A stretch of DNA of 64,000 bases from Otatea glauca (lineage: Eukaryota > Streptophyta > Magnoliopsida > Poales > Poaceae): NCBI GenBank assembly GCA_036346275.1, contig CM070723.1:6200001-6264000 (forward strand). The letters run 5' to 3'. This document shows positions 11,272 through 23,010 of this stretch, piece after piece (positions within the stretch are counted from its first letter, which is position 1; every line of letters begins with the position of its first letter). The notes beneath the pieces are model-generated. The model did not search any database, was not told the origin of the DNA, and worked only from the letters and a program-made list of their open reading frames with translations. Made by a program: the position numbers and the translations under genes.

Positions 11272-12600
11272 GTAGATTTTCGCGGAGTTTCATAGGATCA
11301 AAATGGGGAAGTGTTTATTTTGTTGGCAGTACAGTAATTTATAGTTGATTGGGTTGTGGAATGTGGAGTTGGTTTGATGGTATTCCTTGTATTCTTGTGT
11401 GCATATATGATCTGCTTGCATACGTGAATATGCTATCTTGCCTTAGAGGTATGGTGGTCGAGAATCGAGATTACAGTTAAGCTGTTTTGTCCATACTCTA
11501 AAATGTATAGCATGTGAACCACTGAACCTGAGAACAAAACCTTTTACTAGTAAAGTTGGACGTGTTTGTATTCCTTGCTCCAGGACAAGTTGATATGATC
11601 TTAAATGTATGAAATGCTGTTTAAGCATAGTTCTAATTTTTTATGTTTCTGTCGAGCATTTGCTTGTATAGTCTTATAATCTTAAGACTCCTAATTATGA
11701 AATGTTTTGTTGCTAAAATTAACTCTGTCTAGTGAGAATTTTGACATCTGTAGTTCTGTACTATTGTACTGTTTGCTCATTTCATGAATCCAAACTAACT
11801 ACTCTGTGGCTTGTTGCTCCATAGATTTTCGCGGAGTATTCCATAGGTTCAAAGGGGGGAAAGTGTTTAGTTTGTTGGTAGTACATGAATTTGTATTTCA
11901 TTGGGTTGTGGAGTTGGCTTGATCCTTGTATTCTTGTGTGTTCATATATGTTATGCTTCTGTAATGACAAGCATATGTGAATATGTGATTTTGCCTTATG
12001 GAAATGGTAGTTGCGATGACAGTTAAGCTGTTTTGTCCATGATCTAAAATTTATACCATGTGAACCACTGAACCTGAGAACAAACCTTTTACTAGTAAAG
12101 TTGGAGGTGTTTGCATCTATTCTTTGCTCCAGGACGAGCTGTTACGATCTTAAATGTATGAATGGTGTTTAGAGCGTAGTTCCTGTTTTTAGGCCCTGTT
12201 TGTGTGTTGTGGATTGTGCGTGTGTGTGGGAGGGGGTGGTGGGGGGAGGGCACACCAACAGCTCAGCTTTTAAGCCGCTTTTGGTACAAGTTAGAAGTCA
12301 CATATAACTAGCGAAAGCCAAAAAATTAGGCGGAATCTGCTTTTATAGCTTATTGCCGAGGAAAGTTAGCTGTTTATTAAATGGTCTCTTATAAAAAGCT
12401 ACAGCTTAGAAAGCCAAAAAATTAGCTTTTCATAAAAGCTACAGCTCCCCAAACAGACTTTTAATGTTTCTTTTGAGCATTTGCTTGCTTAGGCTTAGAG
12501 TCTTAAACTGCTATTTGTGGAATGGGTTGTCGCTAAAATTAACGCTATAACTTTGTTAACCTGAGAATCGGGCTCCTAGTGAGAATTTGACATCTGTATT
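11272..12600. repeat. Imperfect tandem duplication inside COX6B intron 1
   Basis: The stretch starting gattttcgcggagt at 11276 recurs at 11824. Both copies continue through shared words such as gaaccactgaacctgagaac and cttttactagtaaagttgga. Copy spacing is about 548 bp. The second copy is split by a small element at about 12192-12465 that the first copy lacks. Confidence 0.8.
12192..12465. mobile_element. MITE in second copy of the intron-1 duplication
   Basis: The left end aggccctgtttg and right end caaacaga are inverted. The interior has repeated aagct / agctt words (aaaagctacagct), a common grass MITE type. The paralogous first copy (near 11636) is an empty site. No coding capacity is seen. 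A similar element is at 31133-31402. Confidence 0.6.
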
Positions 12601-13191
12601 ATTGTATGCTTGTTTCATGCACACAAACAAACTTCTCTGTGGCTTGTTTTTCCTTCTGAATTTGATATTTCATGGTCCAGAACCAGTGTCGAAATCCACC
12701 TTTTTTGCAGGAACACTCACTCCCACCCAAGGAGGTCCCAGTGGAAGATTCAGCTGAGAAGAAATCTGCTATTAGTGCTGTGGCTGAAGTTGTTCCCCAC
12801 AAAGATGCTGAAACCCAACCAGCTGATGAGACCGCTGCTGCTATTGAGGAAAAAAGTGAAACTCCTGAGGTGAAAGCGCCCTATGAGAAGCCAGAAGCAG
12901 AAGAAACCAACCCTGCTGCAGAGGAAAGCAACGAGGCTACTGAGGAAACACCTGATGAGAAGCCAGAAATTAAGGTGCGGTATTACCAATTAGTGGCAAA
13001 TAATTACATTTGTAAGCCAATACCAAGCATATATTAATATACAGATTGAGACAGCTCCAGCAGATTTTCGTTTCCCCACAACAAATCAAAAAGACATTGC
13101 TTCACGCCTATGTTGAATATCATAGTTATGGTCGTTCTCTTTCGGAAACGATAACTTATTGGTGTATTTGAATTCACTGACCATAACTATG

Positions 13192-13373
13192 GCCCTGTAT
13201 TTGTAGCTCCATAGATCCGTGAAGCTGGATCTGTGGGTATATTAAGAGTGTTTAGGTAGATCATATTATTTAATTTTAGACTAAAAATATAAACTTAATT
13301 CTATTTATTTTAGCCTACAAGATTCAGATCTGACGTGGAGCTAGAATCTGGAGCTCTACCAAACAGGGCCTAT
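13192..13373. mobile_element. MITE-like element in COX6B intron
   Basis: The left end ggccctgtatttgtagctcc and right end ggagctctaccaaacagggcc are inverted with few mismatches. It is about 180 bp and non-coding. It lies between COX6B exon 3 and the solo LTR. I could not define a clean target duplication. Confidence 0.5.
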
Positions 13374-13381
13374 GTTTATGT

Positions 13382-15651
13382 TGTAGGGGAATGGGTAGGC
13401 TACTCTAGTATAAAATCAAAAAAATTTACCGCGCAACTAAGGAATTACTGCAAGTTATAGATTACGGAATTACCACTAGACGTACACGAAAGTAGAGTTG
13501 ATGTAGCTCGTTTGTGTGGTTGTAGTCGTACTACTCTCGCGCCTCCTCTAACAGCTCCTCGTCACCGTCACAGATTGCGGATCGTCCTAGCGTTGAAGCC
13601 TCACAGCAACGCCTCTAAGGCATCCCCACGTACGGGACAGGAATGCCACGTGCCGAAGTGCTAACGCCGGCTGTGTAGTTTTGGGCGAAGAAGGTGTGGC
13701 GGCTAGGATTTCAAGAATTCCAAATTCCTATCTTGCTTGTTATCCCTAAAGTCACCACCCCTTCCTTTTAAATAGACACCCCATGATGAGCCTCTACATT
13801 AGAGGCCTATTAGGAACACAAAGTCCATTAGAACTCGAATCACCATCTGAATTATGTCTCAACCCCTTAAGCGTGCGATCATATAGGTTCACGTATATTT
13901 GGACATGATCCGAGTACTCTTACTCGGTTATTAATTGGTAGCGGTCCCTAGCAGAACGTGTCGACTTCCGAGTATATGTAAAGATCATATCGGACTAGGA
14001 ATGAAAACGGAAACGGAATTTCCGACCATTTCGGAGAAAAACGGAAACAAAAGCACTTTTTTGGAAACGAAAACAGAAAATGTCGGTACGGAAACGGAAA
14101 TTTTTTGTTGGAAGCGAAAACGGAATCAAAAATTCCGTATAAGTGAAACCGGAAATTCCGTCGGAAACTTGGCCCAAAATGGAGAATGGAGAATTTACAT
14201 TTATTTTTGAATTAAAATAATTTTAGAAATACAAATGGCTTTATAGAAAATATCAAATAGAGTTCAAAAATTTCGAAAAAAATTCTCAAAAATACTTTGA
14301 AACATTTTAAACCTAGGAAAATTATTTCTAGCATAATTTTGGCTTCATTTTTCATGATTAAATTAATTATATAAATCTGAAAAATAGCGAAATGGCATTT
14401 ATAAACTCCAGAAAATCCAAGATAAATCTCAGAAAATCATAAATGAACATTGAACAATAATATGCAAACTTTAGGGCATTATATCTTTATAATTGGAGGA
14501 GCAAGAGGATGTCGATGATAATGATATTATGGAGGAGGACATGATGGTCTGATCTGGGGACAAATAGCGAGCCTTCAACTAACAAACATGAGAAAAAACT
14601 TTCTAGTGATACCGGTAAATATAACATTGTTCTTGTATCTGCCTTTGAGATGGAATGAGTTACATTATTTTTGCGGTCAGTATATTGCGATAATGTACTA
14701 TGTTCTTGTGGAATTTTTCACTTTCATTTCCGTATCCGCTCCGTTCCGTATCCGTTTCCATCACTATTTATTTTCGTATCCATTTCCAGGGTTTCCGATT
14801 TCGTTTTCGTTACCGTAAAATATGTAGAAATGGAAACAGAACAACCATTTACCGACCGTTTCCATTCCGTTTTCATCCCTATATCGGACGAACCTTAACA
14901 ATGCTTAGTTATATGCATTTCCCTTTGCCTCACGATATCGGTCAAACTCAAGGCGAGAATGTACCACCCTTGTTTAGATAGCTCGACCACTCTTTCTCGA
15001 TTACGTTACTCGGAACCCTCAACTACGGTTAACTCTTTAACCGCGAGTAGCATGACCATGCATTTCTGGAATCTGACCACTTGAGAGGACTAGATATATC
15101 TCTCTCGTTGCATGGAGGGGCAAATTCCATCTTGATTGACCATGCCTCGCAGCATACTTCACGACAAACTCGAAAGTCACCTTTATAACTACACAGCTAC
15201 GGAGTAGCGTTTGGCAACTCCTAAGTAAGTCATTACACATCTCGAACATGTGTCAATCTAAAGTCTAAAGATATAGCATACACATTGTATATGAGACCAA
15301 CTGATGACAAGTAAAATTGCAACGTTCTCACAGTGTCTCAAGGTGGGTTGATCCAACTCCATATTCTCTAACATGTGTCCATATTATTGGTTTGATATCT
15401 CTGTATCCATGGTCCGTGAAACATAGTCATCAACCAATACATATACTAGTCTATTCATATATATCCTCATATGATTATCGATTAGGGATCACTTTAGAAT
15501 AATCATCACAAAGTCATATATAGAGTTTCACAAACAAATCACATACTTGCTAATAAATAATAATGACACTATTCAAGGAATAAGATAATAAATCGTGAAT
15601 ATAAAAAAATATAACCATCTCTATGATTACCTCTAGGACATATCTCCAACA
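13382..15651 (-). mobile_element. Solo LTR (probably Copia-type) in COX6B intron, carrying a nested hAT
   Basis: On the minus strand it starts tgttggagatatgtcctaga, a start typical of grass Copia LTRs, and ends cccctaca, giving TG...CA ends. An exact 5-bp target duplication tatgt flanks it (13377-13381 and 15652-15656). No gag or pol coding sequence and no second LTR are present, so it is a solo LTR. Without the nested hAT and its target copy it is about 1.38 kb. Its right edge is 6 bp from the splice acceptor of COX6B exon 4. Confidence 0.8.
13996..14881. mobile_element. Non-autonomous Ac/Ds-like hAT element, copy 1
   Basis: Ends taggaatgaaaacgg and (inverted) tagggatgaaaacgg, flanked by the exact 8-bp duplication tatcggac (13988-13995 and 14882-14889). 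Subterminal regions are packed with ggaaacgg / ccgtttcc words. No transposase frame is seen; the interior is AT-rich. It is 886 bp and nested in the solo LTR. A sister copy of 888 bp lies at 55646-56533. Confidence 0.85.
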
Positions 15652-16523
15652 TATGTAACAGGTGTGTAGTGCAAAAGGGGAGGACGCTCCTGAGTGTGAA
15701 AAGTTTGCAAAGTACTATGGATCACTTTACCGAAGTGAATGGGTATGCATTCTATTTTCAATCTCTCTATCTTTTTAGTGCTGCTTCTTCAGTCTGTTTT
15801 GAGATTCTGAGAAAATGAGATAGGAGGTATTCCTGTGGCATACGGAGCTTCTGTAGTTCTGTTACTGCTTTGCCACTGACCTCAGACCTGCCTACCAGTG
15901 CTGTATTAACCGAGGACTTCCATTAGATGCTAAAACCTGCCCTATGTAGTAATATAATTGTTACCTTATGAAAGTCCAAAACTTTGCGGTTTCAAGATTA
16001 CTTGCTACTATTGTGCTTTAGTCGCACATTTTCATTCTAGCCAAGGATTACTGTTATTAGAGCAACTCCTCCTGTGGTTCACCTGATAGAATGGGTTAGT
16101 TGAGTTGGATGGGTTGTTTTGTAGTCCTCTGAGTGAGGTTTGGACATTGGAGCAGCAATATGATGCATGCACTATAGTTCAGAAACTTGGTAAATTGTCA
16201 TTTGAGGAAAACCTGCTACTTAATGGCTTATAATAATTTTTCTCAGATGGCTACCATGAGAAATTATCTGTATGGGTATGCTTTAGCTTTATAAGTTATA
16301 TGTTATGTAGGATATGTACAATGCTTGCTGAACTATGCTTGTATATGCTGTTAAACATGATTTTATTGTATCCTAAGCTTTACTTATATTGCTTCTGGTC
16401 ACAGCAAAACCTACCCATTTTCACAACACGGCCTTTCTCAACTTGATGACAAGGCTGCGTTTTATGCAGATTGAGCGTTGGAACGAGCAACGTGAGAATG
16501 GCACATTCCCTGGACCCTTGTAG

Positions 16524-17045
16524 ACCGTAGTGGTGTTCAAAGACCCCTACCTCTCTTCCTTGATAACTGGACAAAGTTACCAGCCTACCAGGAGCTGATA
16601 AATCGTCAGTTATTTTTTTGAAGAGTTCTTACAGCTAAAAATTTTGGCTTGTTCCAAGTCGAAGGAAGTGCTTCTGAATTCCTCCTAACGATTATTCACT
16701 GGGATTACTCAAGAATCGCCTTTAGTATTTTACCGAACTTGCTTTTCCATTGAGCGAAGTTCAAGATGATCTTGTTGGTCGCATAGGAAAGTTTGAAACC
16801 GTATGGAATAATTTAATGCCCTAGTTATTTCAGAGTCATCTTCCAAATTGTCATTCCATGCTTAGTGCACTGACTGCACGCTCATGAGTCCTCAAATTTT
16901 CCTGTACAATAAAGCTCGATTATTATTCTACTACTTAAGGCAGTTCACATGGTTCTGACGTGTAGTGTTGCCTGAAATTTGTTTCGGGTAGGTTTGTTCA
17001 TTTGTTCTTACCCTGAAACCCTAGGATGACTCGATGAGTCAGTAA
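16524..17045 (+). other. COX6B 3' flank
   Basis: No separate gene is seen. The stretch follows the COX6B stop and contains aataaa-like words (caataaagctcg near 16910) that could serve polyadenylation. Duplicated at about 18808-19328. Confidence 0.4.
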
Positions 17046-17278
17046 GGGTGTGTTTGGTTTGTGAGATGAGGTTGAATGGGATGAGATGATCTTATACCGT
17101 TTGGTTCCATTATTTTAAACGAATGACATAGTTCAACATCTATAAGGAATATTCCTTAAATTTGTATCCCATCATCTAGAACGAGATGATTTTATTCAAA
17201 CAACTAAACACATAGATGGCATTTTTCTTAAACCATCTCATACATATATCACTTGGTAGAAACAACCAAACACATCAT
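17046..17278. mobile_element. Tourist-like MITE inside the duplication (first copy)
   Basis: The left end agggtgtgtttggtt and right end aaccaaacaca are inverted, and the interior repeats atgggatgagatgat-type words. It is about 233 bp and non-coding. The second copy is at about 19328-19561. Flanks are too short to prove a 3-bp target duplication. Confidence 0.5.
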
Positions 17279-17830
17279 GAGTAGCTATGCTCCAATTTGA
17301 GTCCGACCTCATTGACTGCCACCGTTTGTGGTTTTGTTGTGCTGGAATAGTCTGTTCCTTGGCCAGCCTAGCTCTTCTTTAAGTTTTGTGCTTCATTCAA
17401 CAGCGGCACGGCGTCACCAGTCCACCACTGTGGCCTTTTCAAGACTGGTGAGCGTGACGCCGTGAGCTGTACATTACAGCGGCAACGCGGCTTGGCCTCT
17501 CCAGCGACGAGTTCTTAGTTTTTTTTACACAATTTTTGTAATATGGCCTCGGTACAAGTAAATTTATAAAAATAGTTCTCAACTGCTAGAGGAGCGATAG
17601 GTAACACATGCCACCTGTTACACTCGTGGGCCGTGGAAGCTAACCAACCCCACGGTAGTCGGCCAACTGCGAAAGAACTGCCACGGTGGATCCATCAGCG
17701 GTTATGGTGGTCGGTCAGGCTGCCATATGTCTAACCATCTGCTGTGATATACGGACGCGATAAGTGATACGTATCACTTGTTAGCACTTTTGTGATCAGA
17801 AAAAAAAGTATTTTGTAATTTTACTCTATT

Positions 17831-20111
17831 TTGCTAATAAATAATAATGACACTATTCAAGGAATAAGATAATAAATCGTGAATATAAAAAAATATAACC
17901 ATCTCTATGATTACCTCTAGGACATATCTCCAACATATGTAACAGGTGTGTAGTGCAAAAGGGGAGGACGCTCCTGAGTGTGAAAAGTTTGCAAAGTACT
18001 ATGGATCACTTTACCGAAGTGAATGGGTATGCATTCTATTTTCAATCTCTCTATCTTTTTAGTGCTGCTTCTTCAGTCTGTTTTGAGATTCTGAGAAAAT
18101 GAGATAGGAGGTATTCCTGTGGCATACGGAGCTTCTGTAGTTCTGTTACTGCTTTGCCACTGACCTCAGACCTGCCTACCAGTGCTGTATTAACCGAGGA
18201 CTTCCATTAGATGCTAAAACCTGCCCTATGTAGTAATATAATTGTTACCTTATGAAAGTCCAAAACTTTGCGGTTTCAAGATTACTTGCTACTATTGTGC
18301 TTTAGTCGCACATTTTCATTCTAGCCAAGGATTACTGTTATTAGAGCAACTCCTCCTGTGGTTCACCTGATAGAATGGGTTAGTTGAGTTGGATGGGTTG
18401 TTTTGTAGTCCTCTGAGTGAGGTTTGGACATTGGAGCAGCAATATGATGCATGCACTATAGTTCAGAAACTTGGTAAATTGTCATTTGAGGAAAACCTGC
18501 TACTTAATGGCTTATAATAATTTTTCTCAGATGGCTACCATGAGAAATTATCTGTATGGGTATGCTTTAGCTTTATAAGTTATATGTTATGTAGGATATG
18601 TACAATGCTTGCTGAACTATGCTTGTATATGCTGTTAAACATGATTTTATTGTATCCTAAGCTTTACTTATATTGCTTCTGGTCACAGCAAAACCTACCC
18701 ATTTTCACAACACGGCCTTTCTCAACTTGATGACAAGGCTGCGTTTTATGCAGATTGAGCGTTGGAACGAGCAACGTGAGAATGGCACATTCCCTGGACC
18801 CTTGTAGACCGTAGTGGTGTTCAAAGACCCCTACCTCTCTTCCTTGATAACTGGACAAAGTTACCAGCCTACCAGGAGCTGATAAATCGTCAGTTATTTT
18901 TTTGAAGAGTTCTTACAGCTAAAAATTTTGGCTTGTTCCAAGTCGAAGGAAGTGCTTCTGAATTCCTCCTAACGATTATTCACTGGGATTACTCAAGAAT
19001 CGCCTTTAGTATTTTACCGAACTTGCTTTTCCATTGAGCGAAGTTCAAGATGATCTTGTTGGTCGCATAGGAAAGTTTGAAACCGTATGGAATAATTTAA
19101 TGCCCTAGTTATTTCAGAGTCATCTTCCAAATTGTCATTCCATGCTTAGTGCACTGACTGCACGCTCATGAGTCCTCAAATTTTCCTGTACAATAAAGCT
19201 CGATTATTATTCTACTACTTAAGGCAGTTCACATGGTTCTGACGTGTAGTGTTGCCTGAAATTTGTTTCGGGTAGGTTTGTTCATTTGTTCTTACCCTGA
19301 AACCCTAGGATGACTGGATACTCAGTAAGGGTGTGTTTGGTTGATGAGATGAGGTTGAATGGGATGAGATGATCTTATACCGTTTGGTTCCATTATTTTA
19401 AACGAATGACATAGTTCAACATCTATAAGGAATATTCCTTAAATTTGTATCCCATCATCTAGAACGGGATGATTTTATTCAAACAACTAAACACATAGAT
19501 GGCATTTTTCTTAAACCATCTCATACATATATCACTTGGTAGAAACAACCAAACACATCATGAGTAGCTATGCTCCAATTTGAGTCCGACCTCATTGACT
19601 GCCACCGTTTGTGGTTTTGTTGTGCTGGAATAGTCTGTTCCTTGGCCAGCCTAGCTCTTCTTTAAGTTTTGTGCTTCATTCAACAGCGGCACGGCGTCAC
19701 CAGTCCACCACTGTGGCCTTTTCAAGACTGGTGAGCGTGACGCCGTGAGCTGTACATTACAGCGGCAACGCGGCTTGGCCTCTCCAGCGACGAGTTCTTA
19801 GTTTTTTTTACACAATTTTTGTAATATGGCCTCGGTACAACTAAATTTATAAAAATAGTTCTCAACTGCTAGAGGAGCGATAGGTAACACATGCCACCTG
19901 TTACACTCGTGGGCCGTGGAAGCTAACCAACCCCACGGTAGTCGGCCAACTGCGAAAGAACTGCCACGGTGGATCCATCAGCGGTTATGGTGGTCGGTCA
20001 GGCTGCCATATGTCTAACCATCTGCTGTGATATACGGACGCGATAAGTGATACGTATCACTTGTTAGCACTTTTGTGATCAGAAAAAAAAGTATTTTGTA
20101 ATTTTACTCTA
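17831..20111. repeat. Tandem duplication unit 2, carrying a second set of COX6B exons 4-5
   Basis: It repeats 15547-17828. It contains copies of COX6B exon 4 (17946-18026, with the same missing base and same Tyr substitution) and exon 5 (18754-18807), with no upstream exons of its own. It also begins with the last ~105 bp of the solo LTR. The breakpoints therefore post-date the LTR insertion. Confidence 0.9.
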
Positions 20112-20690
20112 AGAGAGATAGATCTAAAAAAAATACGACGGGACCTTATACGCGCTCGCTTCTTCCAGGGTCACAGCTCGCGCTCGAGGGTGTGAGGCAC
20201 CCGATTCTTTGAGGGGAATCACACACGGTACCCAAAACGTATCGGAGGCCACCGGGGTACCGACAGCATACCCGTAATATTTTCTCCCCTTTTTACTTCT
20301 GGATCGTCTTCTCGTAACATACGTACGTTTGGTTCGAGGGCAAAAGGTGGATGGGATGATCCTATCCATATTTTTGCATCTATCCAGCTGTTTGGCTGGA
20401 TGAATGGGTGGATAAGGGTATCCAACTCTCATAAATATTCTTCAAAGATGCTGAATGAGTCCATCTATCTAAATTAGCTGGATGAAGCTATCCAACTTTC
20501 ATCCCACTAATCAAATTTAAACTCTCATCCCATCTATTATCTTTCAACCAAACAAAAATTTGACTCGTCCCATCTATCTCTAATCCCATCAACTAAACAT
20601 GAATTTAGATAACTTTATCCCTACTAAGATAGATGACTTTAGTCCCTCTATTATTTTCTCTTTAAACTAAACAGACCCTAAATGCCTTGC
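20112..20690. other. Intergenic with possible degenerate MITE
   Basis: No gene is seen. 20325-20681 begins acgtttggttcgagg, ends aaactaaacagaccc and repeats gatgggat / atccatctat words, suggesting an old MITE. Ends match poorly, so the call is weak. Confidence 0.3.
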
Positions 20691-20697
20691 CGGGCCA

Positions 20698-21094
20698 CAG
20701 TGTTAACAATTTCGATTTGGCGAAAATCGAAAATCGGAAATATCGAACCGAAAATCGGTAAAAAATCGTCAAAAATCGTCGAGTTTCAAAATCAAAAATT
20801 TTGAAAAAAAATATTCAAAACTCGACCGTTTCCATGGAAAATCGCCCGATTTCCATGAAAAATCGACATACTAGTTGAACTCATTTGGTGGTCGATTTTT
20901 TAAGCGATTTTCGTCGATTTGCTTCAAAAATCGAGCGATTTCCACCGATTTTCGACCGATATACGTCGCATAAATTTTTTTGAATTTTCGATTTTTTTTA
21001 ATTGATTAGTTTATCGAGCGATTTTAGAAGCCGAACCATAGCGATACGGACGAAAATCGCGAAAATCGAACGATTTTCGTTGATTTTTTGAACC
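20698..21094. mobile_element. Possible non-autonomous MULE-like element, CGATTTT-rich
   Basis: This 397-bp block consists of alternating gaaaatcg and cgattttc words and is flanked by near-identical 10-mers, tgccgggcca (20688-20697) and tgccggacca (21095-21104). That fits a 9-10 bp MULE target duplication with one change. Terminal inverted repeats are weak. No coding capacity. Confidence 0.4.
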
Positions 21095-21104
21095 TGCCGG
21101 ACCA

Positions 21105-22074
21105 TCCACCGCTGCACTAGAGACTAGAGCAAAACTAGCACTCGTCAAACCCCATGTACCAAATTGCGTCGACTGCTTCATTTCAGTTTTACCATAACAA
21201 TAGACAGAGTGCTCCGGGCTCCGGCACATGCTCCTAGACACTAGGCTCAGGTAGTAGGTTAGCCAGACAACGTTTCAAATTTCGGTTTTGAATATATCTT
21301 AGTGAGATCTAAAATAAATTTCAAATTTGATTTTTTTTGACAGGGATGCGAGAAACATTGAAATCTTGGCAAAAAAAACTTTAGCTAAAATCGTCCGTAA
21401 TGTGCATTTTTTGAAAATCTAGTTTCTGACCGAAATTCAAAATCTCGCCTTAGATTTCTGAAATTTTGCCAGAATTTTGAACTCAGGACCAGACTTTAGC
21501 TATACGTGTCAGGCTGCAGTAGTCAGCGTTCATGTCTATGCAGGGCGGCAGTCGAGGCAAGCTCATCAGGGCCAGCCACGGCCCACGGGAGTACGTGACA
21601 CGCCGGAAAGGTCATCCGGTGCAGCGATGATGGCTCGAGCCAAGGAAAAGAAGAAAAGCTGCCCTGCTATTGGAGAGCTGACTCGAAAAGATCCATGAAC
21701 GCTTTTTGGAGAGCTCGAGTGGCTTCAGTTGGTAACGTGGCGTGGTGCAAACGCATTTCAAACTTTCTACTCGAATAACTGGAACTAGATGCTCCACGGG
21801 CTGCGTTTGCTATGGTCGGAAAGAAATACTGAGACAGACGAAGATTTTAATAAAGAGAGATTTCTTTTTAAAAAATACTAAAAAAAGAAAAAGCGCTAAT
21901 TTTCTTCTCAAATTTTGTTAAACATTTCTTTAAATTTTTTTATAAAATACCCCTTTTAAAGAGTTTTAAAAATAAAAAAAGTTTTTTTTGGGATTTTTTT
22001 TATAAAAAATAAAATCGCTGTAGCATCTACAGTGTACCAGAAAATACAGTGCTTTCGGGGGAGGACGTGGCAGC
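21105..22074. other. Intergenic, nothing recognised
   Basis: Short open frames at 21477-21797 have no recognisable domain. From about 21840 the sequence becomes A/T homopolymer-rich up to the left end of the next element. Confidence 0.4.
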
Positions 22075-22389
22075 AGAAATTTTTACTGTTCTAGCATCGT
22101 AAAAAAGAAAAATTTCGCAAATAGCCTGTAATCCGAAAAAATTGCAAGAATGGCCCGTCTACAGGGTAATCCCGCGGACTGGATGCGCTAAATTTTTTTT
22201 TACACGTCCAACGAACGCACTCCGCTATTTTTTTTTATTTCCCACCCCGACATCCAGCGGACGGAGTCCGCTCGAAAATTTTTAAATTTTTTTGTCTCGG
22301 CTCGCGAGTTCCAGCGGTTCCAAACGGCTGGAACTCGTGGGGTGGGGTGGGGTGCAAAAAGAACGGTGAACGGAAAAAAAATTGTAAGG

Positions 22390-23010
22390 CTGTAACGAAC
22401 TTGAAAATTTTGAAATTTTTTATGGAGGCTTGTAACATATCAATAATATTTTTCATAAAAATTTGAGAAGATTATCACTTATGCGAAATTTTTAAAAATT
22501 TAAATATTGCAACGGTCTTAATAAAACACTAACTAGTAACATTGAAGCGAACGAAAAATAGAACAAACTACGTTGATAAAATATGAAATTTTTTGTACGG
22601 GTTTTTGAGACATCATTTATATTTCCATAAAAATATGAGAAGATTATCACGTATGTCGAATTTATAAAAATTCGGATATTACAGCTGTCTTGATGAAACA
22701 CTCACCAGTAAGTTTCAAACGAACGAAAAATAAAACAAACCATGTTGATAAATTCTAAAAAATTTTGTGCAGGTTTTTGGGACATCAATTATATTTCCGT
22801 AAAAATCTGAGAAGATTATCACGTATGAGGAGTTTTTAAAAATTCGAACGTTACAACTGTCTTGAGGAAACGCTGACCAGTAAGTCTAAAGCGAACGAAA
22901 AATGGAACAAACCACATTGATAAATTCTGAAATTTTTTATGCAGGTTTTTGAGACATCAACTATTTTTTCATAAAAAAATTGAGAAGATTATCACATATA
23001 ATGCATCACT
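22390..23010. repeat. Subterminal tandem repeats, ~172 bp, about 4 copies
   Basis: The phrase gagaagattatcac recurs at about 22466, 22639, 22809 and 22982, each followed by a tttttaaaaattc word and, in the first three units, a gaacgaaaaat word. In inverted orientation the same words occur at 59150-59700 inside the element before the helicase gene, pointing to related transposon families. Confidence 0.7.

Larger units (their letters stand above)
10863..16523 (+). pseudogene. COX6B: Cytochrome c oxidase subunit 6b gene, disrupted
   Basis: Nuclear-encoded small subunit of mitochondrial complex IV, a twin CX9C-type protein of the intermembrane space. Exons: 10863-10898 (MAAEGKAPTLA), 12711-12974 (88 codons, acidic extension from EHSLPPKEVP to EKPEIK), 13045-13135 (IETAPADFRFPTTNQ), 15662-15742 (CV..KGEDAPECEKFAKYY) and 16470-16523 (IERWNEQRENGTFPGPL, stop). 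The order and motifs match plant COX6b. Lesions: exon 1 ends in TAG where family members have Glu, next to a GC rather than GT donor. Exon 3 lacks single bases after TTNQ and in the CFTRYVEYH segment, and its donor appears one base short. Exon 4 lacks one base before the GEDAPEC codons. The fourth twin-motif Cys (SLC) reads Tyr. Exon 2 is fully open. The exon 3-4 intron holds a solo LTR. Exons 4-5 recur in a downstream duplication. Confidence 0.85.
15547..17828. repeat. Tandem duplication unit 1 (COX6B exons 4-5 and 3' flank)
   Basis: This segment is repeated almost identically at 17831-20111 (offset 2284, falling to 2283 after a one-base indel near 17040). It begins inside the solo LTR (ttgctaataaataataatga) and ends ttactcta. 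Few differences are seen, for example gactcgatgagtcag versus gactggatactcag. The two bases between units (17829-17830) match neither. Confidence 0.9.

Noticed and set aside
13935..14981. Phe/Arg/Ser-rich frames over 13935-14981 and 55586-56542
   Set aside because: They arise from ggaaacgg / ccgtttcc repeats of the Ds-like elements.
16380..18858. Identical 64-residue minus-strand frames at 16380-16574 and 18664-18858
   Set aside because: They are antisense to COX6B exon 5 and its intron, duplicated with the segment.
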